NCBI RefSeq assembly: GCF_044792555.1
Contig: NZ_CP126238.1
Coordinates: 2,852,001 to 2,916,000, forward strand
Direction of reading: 5' to 3'
Length of the DNA stretch: 64,000 bases
From: Alicycliphilus denitrificans_A
Lineage (GTDB): Bacteria; Pseudomonadota; Gammaproteobacteria; Burkholderiales; Burkholderiaceae_C
Below are positions 34,309 through 41,468 of the stretch, piece by piece; the first letter of the stretch is position 1, and each line of letters opens with the position of its first letter. A program made the translations under genes and the position numbers. A model generated the notes under the pieces. It was not told where the DNA came from, did no database searches, and saw nothing but the letters and a program-made list of their open reading frames with translations.

Positions 34309-34737
34309 ATGCTCAAAGACCCTCAGACCCCGCGCTATGCGCAGCGGCGTACGCACCGCACCTACACCCCGCAATTCAAGGCCGAGCTGGTGGCTGCCTG
34401 CCGACAGCCAGGCGCATCGGTCGCGGCGGTGGCCCTGCAACATGGCATGAACGCCAACGTGCTACACCGCTGGCTCAAGGAATGGGCGCAGGGACTTCAC
34501 CGTCTTGAAGTTGGCGTCAGCACTGCGGTCGTTGCTTCCCAACCCCCGGCCTTTATCCCCATCGACCTGAGCGCAGTACCGCAGGCGTCTGCTGGTGAGC
34601 TACCATCCGCGTCCTTGCCAACGCCAGCGGATGGCATCCGCATCGAATGCCAGCGCCCCGGCATGTCCGTGACCGTGCACTGGCCCTTATCCGCTGCGAC
34701 CGAGTGCGCCCAGATGCTGCGCGAATTACTGCGGTGA
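34309..34737 (+). CDS. tnpA: IS66 TnpA (OrfA)
   Basis: A 142-residue accessory transposition protein with the N-terminal helix-turn-helix typical of IS66 OrfA (QFKAELVAACRQPGASVAAVAL...NVLHRWLKEW). The ATG at 34309 is preferred to an in-frame GTG at 34300. Confidence 0.88.
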   Translation: MLKDPQTPRYAQRRTHRTYTPQFKAELVAACRQPGASVAAVALQHGMNANVLHRWLKEWAQGLHRLEVGVSTAVVASQPPAFIPIDLSAVPQASAGELPSASLPTPADGIRIECQRPGMSVTVHWPLSAATECAQMLRELLR

Positions 34738-34744
34738 TTCGCAC

Positions 34745-35077
34745 ATGATCAGGATCGACGCGGCCTGGCTGGCCACCACCCCGCTGGACATGCGCGCGGG
34801 CACCGACACCGCCCTGGCGCGGGTGATCGCCACCTTCGGCGCGGCCCAGCCACATCATGCGTACGTCTTCGCCAACCAGCGCGCCAACCGCCTGAAAGTC
34901 CTGGTACATGACGGCGTGGGACTGTGGCTGGCCGCGCGCCGGCTGCACCAGGGCAAGTTTGTCTGGGCACCTGCGGGCAGTCCGAACGTGGCGTTGGAAC
35001 ACGCCCAGCTCAACGCCCTGGTGCTGGGCCTGCCCTGGCAGCGTGTGGGCTCGCAAGGTGCCATCACCGTGGTCTGA
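34745..35077 (+). CDS. tnpB: IS66 TnpB (Orf2)
   Basis: A 110-residue IS66 Orf2-type protein: MRAGTDTALARVIATFG, HHAYVFANQRANRLKVLVHDG and LWLAARRLHQGKFVW are the standard blocks. It is needed for transposition, with mechanism unclear. It starts 7 bases after tnpA. Confidence 0.92.
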   Translation: MIRIDAAWLATTPLDMRAGTDTALARVIATFGAAQPHHAYVFANQRANRLKVLVHDGVGLWLAARRLHQGKFVWAPAGSPNVALEHAQLNALVLGLPWQRVGSQGAITVV

Positions 35078-35159
35078 ATCGTCGGCGTAAGGGCGTGGCC
35101 GTGGCAATCGGGAGATGCGTCAATGGCTGGACCCAGGGTGAGCGGGCACACTGCCAGCC

Positions 35160-36674
35160 ATGGTGATCGACGAGCAAGCCCTGAGCGAGCTGGACGCAGA
35201 GCAACTGCGCGAAGTGACCCAGCGCCTGCTGGCCGAACTGCGTCACCAGCGCGCGCTCAACGAGAAGCTCACCTATGAGTGCGCGCTGCTCAAGCGGCTG
35301 AAGTTCGCCGCCCAATCCGAGCGGCACAGCGCCGATCAGAGGAGCCTGCTGGAAGACGAGATCGATGCCGACCTGGCGGCGGTCGCCGTCGAGATTGAGC
35401 AACTCCAGCCGCTTGCGGCTGCGCCCGAAGCCAAGCAACAGCCCAAACGCCAGAGCCTGCCTGCCCACCTGCCGCGCCGCGAGATCCGCCACGAGCCTGA
35501 GTCGACCACCTGCGCCTGCGGCTGCCAAATGAAGCGCATCGGCGAAGACGTGGCCGAGAAGCTGGACTACGTGCCGGGCGTGTTCACCGTGGAGCGCTAC
35601 ATCCGTGGCAAGTGGGCGTGCACCCAGTGCGAAACCATCACCCAGGCGCCGGTCGAGGCCCATGTGATCGATAAAGGCATCCCGACTGCCGGCCTGCTGG
35701 CCCAGGTGCTGGTGGCCAAGTACCAGGATCACCAGCCCTTGTACCGGCAGGAGAACATCTTTGGTCGCGCCGGTCTGGCGATTCCAAGATCCACCCTGGC
35801 GCAGTGGGTGGGCACCTGCGGTGCGCGGCTGCAACCGCTGGTCGATGCCCTGAAGGCCGAGGTGCTCGGCCACCGGGTGTTGCACGGTGATGAGACCCCG
35901 GTGGCCATGCTCAAGCCGGGCAACGGTAAAACGCACCGGGCCTACCTGTGGGCCTATGCCCCGGGAGCGTTTGAAGCCACGCGGGCCGTGGTCTATGACT
36001 TCTGCGAGTCCCGCGCCGGAGAACACGCCCGCGCCTTCCTGGGTGAGTGGCGCGGCAGCCTGATCTGTGACGACTATGCCGGCTACAAGGCCAGCTTTAG
36101 CCAGGGCGTGACCGAAGCCGGTTGCCTGGCACACGCCCGGCGCAAGTTCTTCGACCTGCACGCGGCGGGCAAGAGCGAGATCGCCGAATTGGCCCTGGCG
36201 CAGTTCGCCCGGGTCTATGAGATCGAACGGCAAGTTCAGCCCCTGGCGGCACCAGAGCGGCTGCAGGTGCGCCAGCAGCACAGTCGGCCCATTCTGGACG
36301 CGTTGCACCAGTGGATGGTGCTGCAACGCCAGCAGGTGGCGGGCAACTCGGCGACGGCCAAGGCGCTGGACTACAGCCTCAAGCGATGGGCTGCGCTCAC
36401 GCGCTTCGTTGATGACCCGCAGCTGCCGCCGGACAACAATTGGATCGAAAACCAGATCAGGCCTGTGGCCCTGGGGCGCTCGAATTGGTTATTCGCAGGA
36501 AGCCTGCGCGCGGGCCAGCGGGCGGCCGCCGTGATGAGCCTGATCCAGTCAGCGCGCATGAACGGGCACGACCCATATGCCTATCTCAAGGATGTGCTGA
36601 CCCGGCTGCCCACGCACAAGGCCAGCCGGATTGAAGAACTGCTGCCGCATCGCTGGCAACCCATCGACATCTGA
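35160..36674 (+). CDS. tnpC: IS66 transposase TnpC
   Basis: A 504-residue DDE transposase. It has an N-terminal leucine-zipper-like region (ELDAEQLREVTQRLLAELRH), a zinc-binding segment (TCACGCQ...WACTQCETI near 118-160), the catalytic core with GDETPVAML and CDDYAGYK, and the C-terminal PDNNWIENQIRPVALGRSNW with the final Glu. It appears complete, so the element may be active. Confidence 0.93.
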   Translation: MVIDEQALSELDAEQLREVTQRLLAELRHQRALNEKLTYECALLKRLKFAAQSERHSADQRSLLEDEIDADLAAVAVEIEQLQPLAAAPEAKQQPKRQSLPAHLPRREIRHEPESTTCACGCQMKRIGEDVAEKLDYVPGVFTVERYIRGKWACTQCETITQAPVEAHVIDKGIPTAGLLAQVLVAKYQDHQPLYRQENIFGRAGLAIPRSTLAQWVGTCGARLQPLVDALKAEVLGHRVLHGDETPVAMLKPGNGKTHRAYLWAYAPGAFEATRAVVYDFCESRAGEHARAFLGEWRGSLICDDYAGYKASFSQGVTEAGCLAHARRKFFDLHAAGKSEIAELALAQFARVYEIERQVQPLAAPERLQVRQQHSRPILDALHQWMVLQRQQVAGNSATAKALDYSLKRWAALTRFVDDPQLPPDNNWIENQIRPVALGRSNWLFAGSLRAGQRAAAVMSLIQSARMNGHDPYAYLKDVLTRLPTHKASRIEELLPHRWQPIDI

Positions 36675-36726
36675 TCATCAGCCATGGCCGCCAGCGGCGG
36701 TCAACATGGGTTTGCCGCGCGCTTAC

Positions 36727-36947
36727 ATCAGCTGTACCGTCTGCGCACGTCATTCGAAGGCTGCGGGGATGGGCCGACCTACGCCACGGCCCATGACGAC
36801 CACTGCTTCGTCATGCTGGCCAAGATCGCTCCACGCTCCAAGGAAGAGTCATTGGCCGTCCTGGAGTACATCGAGGAGCATGACGGTGCCGACCGCAAGG
36901 AAACCCCGGCCATCTTGCGCAACCTGGCCGCCGGAGGCTGGGCGTGA
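36727..36947 (+). pseudogene. 5'-truncated prophage gene cut by IS66
   Basis: The reading frame right of the IS (LYRLRTSFEGCGDGPTYATA..., about 70 codons, ending ILRNLAAGGWA) has no start of its own; its beginning was probably at the TTGAATGAGGTG left of the IS (34251). A new ATG at 36684, inside the IS end, makes an in-frame fusion that adds MAASGGQHGFAARLH. The next frame starts with a GTGA overlap at 36944. Function unknown. Confidence 0.55.
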
Positions 36948-37003
36948 GTGCACCCGTTGCGGCTGCCACCACGGCCAACGCCCTCAGTTCTGAGGCGGCC
37001 GAC

Positions 37004-37315
37004 TCAGGCGTGCGCCGCCGGTTGCACGCTGACCTGCAGGCCCAGCGCATGCAGCACCTTCATCACTGTGGCGAAGCTGGGGTTGCCCTGGCTGCTCAGC
37101 GCCTTGTACAAGCCCTCACGGGTCATGCCGGAATCGCGGGCAACCTGGGACATGCCGCGGGCCTTGGCCACGTCACCCAGGGCGGCAGCCAACAGTGCCG
37201 GATCGCCATCTTCCAGCACAACCGAGAGGTACTCTGCGCAGTCCTGCTCCGTCTTCAGGTAGTCAGAGGCATCGAAGGGTTTGATGCCGAGTTTCTTGGC
37301 TGCTTCGGGGTTCAT
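37004..37315 (-). CDS. HI1420-type addiction antidote protein
   Basis: A 103-residue antitoxin. The start KPFDASDYLKTEQDCAEYLSVVLEDGDPALLAAALGDVAKA and the HTH segment GMSQVARDSGMTREGLYKALS are the standard pattern of the HI1420 (TIGR02684-type) family. It follows the toxin gene by three bases. Confidence 0.9.
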   Translation of the reverse strand: MNPEAAKKLGIKPFDASDYLKTEQDCAEYLSVVLEDGDPALLAAALGDVAKARGMSQVARDSGMTREGLYKALSSQGNPSFATVMKVLHALGLQVSVQPAAHA

Positions 37316-37318
37316 CGT

Positions 37319-37615
37319 TCACTCCTTCAACATTTCGACCATGGCCTGCGCGGCTGCGATATCGCGCGACTGAGTGGACTTGTCACCGCCACCGAGCGCG
37401 ATAACCACCGTCGCGCCATCCTTCCAGCAGTACACACGGTAGCCGGGACCAACGTGGATACGCAGTTCGACCACCTCGCCACCAACCGGCTTGCAGTCGC
37501 CCCAGTGACCCAGGGAAAGACGAGCCAGCCGAGCGAGTATCTGCTTCTGACCAAGCCTGTCCTTCAGGGAGCCCAGCCACTCATCAAACAGGGCCGTTCG
37601 CTGGATCTCGAACAT
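37319..37615 (-). CDS. HI1419-type RelE/ParE-fold toxin
   Basis: A 98-residue killer protein of the HI1419 (TIGR02683-type) family: FDEWLGSLKDRLGQKQILARL, GDCKPVGGEVVELRIHVGPGYRVYC and the C-terminal GGGDKSTQSRDI. Most relatives act like RelE or ParE toxins. The start at 37615 is chosen by family alignment; an in-frame ATG at 37633 is also possible. Confidence 0.9.
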   Translation of the reverse strand: MFEIQRTALFDEWLGSLKDRLGQKQILARLARLSLGHWGDCKPVGGEVVELRIHVGPGYRVYCWKDGATVVIALGGGDKSTQSRDIAAAQAMVEMLKE

Positions 37616-37708
37616 AAGCGAACTGTAAACCATAGCTCACAACATAACAAGCGCCTCAACCCTGCAACGGGAAAACGGAAGCTCCCTTTTTTGGGCGAAG
37701 CTCAGCAT

Positions 37709-37729
37709 CACTACGAAGATTTCGTAGTG
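37709..37729. repeat. 9-bp perfect inverted repeat upstream of the HI1419-type toxin
   Basis: CACTACGAA-GAT-TTCGTAGTG, directly after the stop of the 67-residue gene and about 95 bases upstream of the toxin start. No T-tract follows, so an operator or RNA hairpin is as likely as a terminator. Confidence 0.4.
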
Positions 37730-37732
37730 GAA

Positions 37733-37936
37733 TCAGTAGCGGTCTTGAATCCAGGTTTTTACCGTTTGCCACTTGTCGCCCGCCGCGCGGAACGACAACG
37801 TGTGCGGTTGCCGGCTCCGAAGGTGGGAATAGAACACCTGCATGTCCTGCGACAGCGTGGTTCGTTCCCTGGCCGCAAGCCAGTCCACCCACAGTCTGAT
37901 GATCTGAGCCTTTGCGTCATCTTTGGTCATAGTCAT
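37733..37936 (-). CDS. Small hypothetical protein (67 residues)
   Basis: Unrecognised. Begins MTMTKDDAKAQIIRLWVDWL and ends DKWQTVKTWIQDRY; aromatic-rich, probably folded. It lies in the leftward unit that starts at the Arc-like gene. Confidence 0.55.
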   Translation of the reverse strand: MTMTKDDAKAQIIRLWVDWLAARERTTLSQDMQVFYSHLRSRQPHTLSFRAAGDKWQTVKTWIQDRY

Positions 37937-37945
37937 CTCAGTGAA

Positions 37946-38401
37946 TCAGCGCGTGGTATCAGCCACGTTGAATTCGCGGCCCGCAAATGGCCCTGTCATC
38001 TGCTCGCGGATGTCCATAGCATCAGCGTCATGCAATGCTTTCTCAGCCGCCATCACCGTGTACGTCTTGCCGTGGACCCATGCGTATGCACAGTCGCGCA
38101 GGGCCGCGGAAGACTCTTGATCGCGCATAAAGGCCTTGCGACGGAACAGCTCGGCGGTACCCTCATCCAGCCACGTCTTGAGGGGGGTATCCAGCTTTCC
38201 CAGGGGGCCGGATGGACGCCCGCGGGCGTACATGATGCGATCCCCCGTTTGATCTGCAGCCTTCGAAACGGCCAGTCTCCGCTGAACATGGTCCAGCACC
38301 CGCTCCAGTTCAGCAACATCCAAGTCCTCAAAGAGTTCGTGCGCTTGCTCGGCTATGTTTTTTTCGTGTGTGGAGAGTTCCTTGGCAGGCGGTTCGCTCA
38401 T
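37946..38401 (-). CDS. Hypothetical prophage protein (151 residues)
   Basis: Unrecognised, mostly helical (HELFEDLDVAELERVLDHVQ; LKTWLDEGTAELFRRKAFM). It sits between the Arc-like regulator and the small gene at 37733 in the same orientation. Confidence 0.55.
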   Translation of the reverse strand: MSEPPAKELSTHEKNIAEQAHELFEDLDVAELERVLDHVQRRLAVSKAADQTGDRIMYARGRPSGPLGKLDTPLKTWLDEGTAELFRRKAFMRDQESSAALRDCAYAWVHGKTYTVMAAEKALHDADAMDIREQMTGPFAGREFNVADTTR

Positions 38402-38473
38402 GCGATGCTCCTCATGTTTTTTTCAAAACCAATGAACGAAATCGTTGTACAGCCATGTTGTTCGAGGGGCGTA

Positions 38474-38902
38474 TCAGGACTTGGGTTGACGCTTAATCGG
38501 CCACTTCCCTGCAGCCTTCAACTCGGCTGCAGCCCGGCGCGCCGCTTCGATGGTTTCCCCTGCTTCGGCATACAGGTGCTTGAGTGCTTCAGCCGCAAGC
38601 GCCTTGCTTTGAGCCTCAAGCTCCTGCTGGGATCTCGTCTTTTGCGCCTCCAACAGTTTGCTCAGCCGCTCGATCTCCAGCTTCAGGCCCGTCGCTTCAA
38701 AGCCATGCTCAAAGGCTACCTGCTCTATCGCGCTATCGGTCTCAAAGGACTGCTGCAAGCGAGCCGTGATCTCGGCATTCATAGATCGCCCGTTGGCTCT
38801 TGCTGCTTCTTCGATCTTCTCCTTCAACTCGGGAAGCATCCGCAAACCAAATGGGGCAATGCTGCCTGTAGGAGCGGTGGTGGTTTTAGGGGGGCGAGCC
38901 AT
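38474..38902 (-). CDS. Arc-like (ribbon-helix-helix) regulator with coiled-coil tail
   Basis: A 142-residue protein. The N-terminal domain (GSIAPFGLRMLPELKEKIEE, then ANGRSMNAEITARLQQS) is a ribbon-helix-helix fold of the Arc family. The rest is a long Glu/Lys coiled coil (LKLEIERLSKLLEAQKTRSQ). It is divergent from a second Arc-like gene over a repeat-rich operator. Likely an autoregulator. Confidence 0.78.
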   Translation of the reverse strand: MARPPKTTTAPTGSIAPFGLRMLPELKEKIEEAARANGRSMNAEITARLQQSFETDSAIEQVAFEHGFEATGLKLEIERLSKLLEAQKTRSQQELEAQSKALAAEALKHLYAEAGETIEAARRAAAELKAAGKWPIKRQPKS

Positions 38903-38903
38903 A

Positions 38904-38971
38904 ACTACGCAGTGTAGTAAAAAAACTCTTGCAATCAATAACTACACCGCGTAATAATTACGCCGCGTAGT
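38904..38971. promoter_or_regulatory. Divergent promoter/operator for two Arc-like regulators
   Basis: Contains ACTAC-N5-GTAGT (38904-38918), ACTAC (38941-38945) with GTAGT (38967-38971), and a perfect 13-bp palindrome CGTAAT-A-ATTACG (38950-38962). A rightward promoter is visible: TTGCAA (38929-38934), 17-bp spacer, TAATAA (38952-38957), with the -10 box inside the palindrome. A leftward TTGATT-N16-TACACT also fits. This region should control the operon that ends in xis-int. Confidence 0.6.
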
Positions 38972-38985
38972 CATAAGGAGTAAAA

Positions 38986-39174
38986 ATGCAAGGAAACGGA
39001 AAGTTGGCGCCGTCCCCGATCCGGTTGCCGCAAGACTTGAAAGATTGGCTCAAGCATCGAGCGATTGACAACCGACGTTCATTCAACAGTGAGGTAGTTG
39101 CCCGCTTGGAGGAGTCTCGGAGCCGCGAAGAGGCTCCCTACGTCGAAGCCCCGCCGCCCGACTGGCGCCTCTGA
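38986..39174 (+). CDS. Arc-like repressor (62 residues)
   Basis: A minimal ribbon-helix-helix protein: PIRLPQDLKDWLKHRAIDN followed by RRSFNSEVVARLEESRS, the Arc/Mnt pattern (strand, helix, helix). AAGGAG at 38975-38980 supports the start at 38986. First gene of the rightward operon leading to excisionase and integrase. Confidence 0.82.
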   Translation: MQGNGKLAPSPIRLPQDLKDWLKHRAIDNRRSFNSEVVARLEESRSREEAPYVEAPPPDWRL

Positions 39175-39193
39175 TTCCAGACAAGACGACAGC

Positions 39194-39328
39194 ATGACCA
39201 CTGCGACAGCACCACCAGAAAAGCAAAAGGCCAGCAGCGCCAACTGCCAGCCTTTGCCCGAAATCCGCACGGCGCCAACCGCGCGATCTCTTAGCCCGAA
39301 CCCCTTTAGCCAAGGAAACGAACCATGA
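39194..39328 (+). CDS. Very small hypothetical protein (44 residues)
   Basis: Polar, Ala/Pro/Ser-rich, probably unstructured. Supported mainly by the ATGA overlap of its stop with the next gene's start. Confidence 0.4.
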   Translation: MTTATAPPEKQKASSANCQPLPEIRTAPTARSLSPNPFSQGNEP

Positions 39329-40161
39329 CGAACTGTACCGTAGCTGCGCCGGTGCGCGCAACCAAGGCCCCTGCACGCAAGAAGGCCGTCCCTGCCCTGC
39401 CCCCCACTAAACCGTTCCAGAGCGAGGGCGATGTGCTGGCCCTGCAGGTTGCCGAGATGCTGCAGACCTTAGTGATGGATGTTGTGTATGACCACAACAA
39501 TGGCCACCGAGGCCTACAGAACTCCCATCTCAACGAGGTTGATCACCTCCTTGGCCGCCTTCTTGCGCCGGACTACCACGAGCGAAACGGCGACGATCCA
39601 GCAGAGGGGGACATCCTTGGCCACCTAGCTGAGATCAGGTGTGAACTGGAATTTGCGCTTGACCTCCTCGACGAGCGCGAGATGCCTGGCATCACCGTGC
39701 CAGTTCAAGTAATTCTTGTGAACACCACACGCCACGCATCTGATCTGGCCAACCGGCTCTTCCTGGCCTACAGGGGCCTGCCAGGCACCATTGAACACCT
39801 GCGCGCGCTGACCACCTATCGGGGCGCCAAGCCTTTCCGCGGCCAGCCGAATCCGCCGATCCAACGCTCGAGCCACGAGCAAGAGCCTGCACGGAAATTA
39901 CGTGCCTTCGAGCTCCGCGACATGGCCATTGATGCAGAAAAGCTCGGCATGCTGATCGAATGGACGGTGACCGCGCACGGGATCCTCGACAGCATTGAGT
40001 TCTGTGCGCAGAGATCCCCGGCTCTTGAGAAAGCGCTGATCGAAAACGATATTCGGTTCCGCTGCGTCAATTGGCTGGATTGCAAGATGGACGAGAACAT
40101 CGTCTATGTGCTCAACCAGCAGAACCGCATCATCCAACAGATGGCTGGAGGTGCAGCATGA
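39325..40161 (+). CDS. Hypothetical prophage protein (278 residues)
   Basis: Unrecognised soluble protein with a basic, Ala/Pro-rich first 30 residues and a helical body (LAEIRCELEFALDLLDERE; AIDAEKLGMLIEWTVTAHGI). A related, shorter pattern of charged helices recurs in the next gene. Overlaps both neighbours by four bases. Confidence 0.6.
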   Translation: MTNCTVAAPVRATKAPARKKAVPALPPTKPFQSEGDVLALQVAEMLQTLVMDVVYDHNNGHRGLQNSHLNEVDHLLGRLLAPDYHERNGDDPAEGDILGHLAEIRCELEFALDLLDEREMPGITVPVQVILVNTTRHASDLANRLFLAYRGLPGTIEHLRALTTYRGAKPFRGQPNPPIQRSSHEQEPARKLRAFELRDMAIDAEKLGMLIEWTVTAHGILDSIEFCAQRSPALEKALIENDIRFRCVNWLDCKMDENIVYVLNQQNRIIQQMAGGAA

Positions 40162-40580
40162 GTGCCGTCGCCACCCCCGCCCAGCCGAGAGCGAAAAAAG
40201 CGGCGCCTGCAACAGTAGAGTTTGTTGCCGTCATTCCTGCAGCGGTACCCGGCCGGGACACTTTCGCGTCACATGCCTTCTACCGCGCCAGCGAAGCCGA
40301 AGCGGTTCTGCGCACAGCCGCCGAGGATGGAGACGACAGCGCCAGCAGCAACGCGCTGTGGGGCGTGATGACCCTGGTCGGCCAGGCACTCACCGAGCTG
40401 GAGATGTTCCACATAACTCCAACCTACGATCAGTGCTTCAATGTCCGATGCCTGATGGACCAAGCCATCGGCATCCTGGTTTTCTTTGACGACGACCTCG
40501 TTGTGGATGCTGGCGGCACTCTGCTCGTGATGGCCAGAGACATGCTGGTCAAGGGCATGGAGGGCTTGAGCCATGGCTGA
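40158..40580 (+). CDS. Hypothetical prophage protein (140 residues)
   Basis: Unrecognised. Basic Ala/Pro-rich start as in the preceding protein, then helices (NALWGVMTLVGQALTELEMF; CLMDQAIGILVFFDDDLVVD). The resemblance in layout suggests the two act together. ATGA overlap with the preceding stop. Confidence 0.6.
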   Translation: MSAVATPAQPRAKKAAPATVEFVAVIPAAVPGRDTFASHAFYRASEAEAVLRTAAEDGDDSASSNALWGVMTLVGQALTELEMFHITPTYDQCFNVRCLMDQAIGILVFFDDDLVVDAGGTLLVMARDMLVKGMEGLSHG

Positions 40581-41253
40581 CCACTTGCTCACCGCGAAGC
40601 CCGGAAGCCTGGTCGCGCGCATGCTCCAGGATGAGGCCCAAAAGCGCGCCCAGAGCGCCCACGCCGTGCTGGCCGAGGCTCCCCAGATGCTTGACCTGTC
40701 GGCCTGGTACGAGCAGCACATCGCCCTGCTTCACCAGTTCCTGCACCGCGCCCTCGGTGCCATTGCGAACACCCCTGCCAAGCGCAACACCAAGCTGGTG
40801 CAATGCCTCGGAGAAGCTCACTCGGAGCTCAAGCGGCATGCTGCCCTCGTGGCAGGAGACGCCATTCCCACGGTGCTGTCGCGCGATGGCCAGTACCCGA
40901 TCCCCTACGAGAAGCTGGCCGAGGCCCGGGCGAAGGTGCGGGTACTGACCGCAGAGCTCACCCAGGCCCGCGAGGAGATCGCCGCCCTGAAGCTCGAAGG
41001 ATGGCATCCCGAGTTCGACGCCATGAGCCCGCAGCAGGAAGAACTCGTCGTCCAGTTCTGCCAGGAGATTGCCGGCGCGCGCGGTAAGCCAGGCAGCCCA
41101 CCTGACCCTGTGCGCCTGCTGGAGATGGCCGAGGCGTTGTACGAGGCCGAGCGCGACACGTTTTGTAGTGCCCCAGGCAAGCACATGCAGCAGCCCGCCG
41201 ATGTGCTGGAGCTGCAGGAGCAACACAAAAGTGCAGGAGGCGCAGGAGCATGA
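40573..41253 (+). CDS. Hypothetical coiled-coil prophage protein (226 residues)
   Basis: Unrecognised. Contains HIALLHQFLHRALGAIAN near 50-67 and a coiled-coil run near 117-140 (KVRVLTAELTQAREEIAALK). It overlaps the preceding gene by 8 and the excisionase gene by 4 bases. Confidence 0.6.
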   Translation: MADHLLTAKPGSLVARMLQDEAQKRAQSAHAVLAEAPQMLDLSAWYEQHIALLHQFLHRALGAIANTPAKRNTKLVQCLGEAHSELKRHAALVAGDAIPTVLSRDGQYPIPYEKLAEARAKVRVLTAELTQAREEIAALKLEGWHPEFDAMSPQQEELVVQFCQEIAGARGKPGSPPDPVRLLEMAEALYEAERDTFCSAPGKHMQQPADVLELQEQHKSAGGAGA

Positions 41254-41468
41254 GCACGGCAGATAACACGCAGCCCTTCGTGCAGTCGGCACGCTTCGTC
41301 ACGATCAAGCTGTGCGCGACCATGACAGGTCTGTCGCCTGCTGCAATCGAGAAGCGCATCGAGCGCGGTCACTGGCTTGAAAACAAGGAATGGCGCCGCG
41401 GGCGCGATGGTCGCATTTGGATCGACACCAAGGGGATCGAGGCATGGGTGCTTCAGGCAACGGAGTAG
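41250..41468 (+). CDS. xis: Excisionase (Xis-like)
   Basis: A 72-residue winged-helix protein with the excisionase pattern: FVTIKLCATMTGLSPAAIEK, RIERGHWLENKEWRRGRDGR and WIDTKGIEAWV. Excisionases bend att DNA so that integrase removes the prophage. It overlaps the integrase start by 25 bases. Confidence 0.88.
   Translation: MSTADNTQPFVQSARFVTIKLCATMTGLSPAAIEKRIERGHWLENKEWRRGRDGRIWIDTKGIEAWVLQATE

Larger units (their letters stand above)
34263..36726 (+). mobile_element. IS66-family insertion sequence
   Basis: A 2464-bp element with the three-gene set tnpA, tnpB, tnpC. The ends read GTAAGGCTGAGC... (left) and ...GCGCGCTTAC (right), fitting the GTAAG termini of IS66. The flanking octamers (34255-34262 ATGAGGTG; 36727-36734 ATCAGCTG) agree at 6 of 8 positions, an imperfect version of the 8-bp duplication the family makes. 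It has split a small prophage gene. Confidence 0.9.

Noticed and set aside
36944..38917. A 657-codon plus-strand frame across the toxin-antitoxin and Arc-like genes
   Set aside because: Beyond the first ~20 codons it is antisense to several clear minus-strand genes; only the beginning may be a gene remnant.
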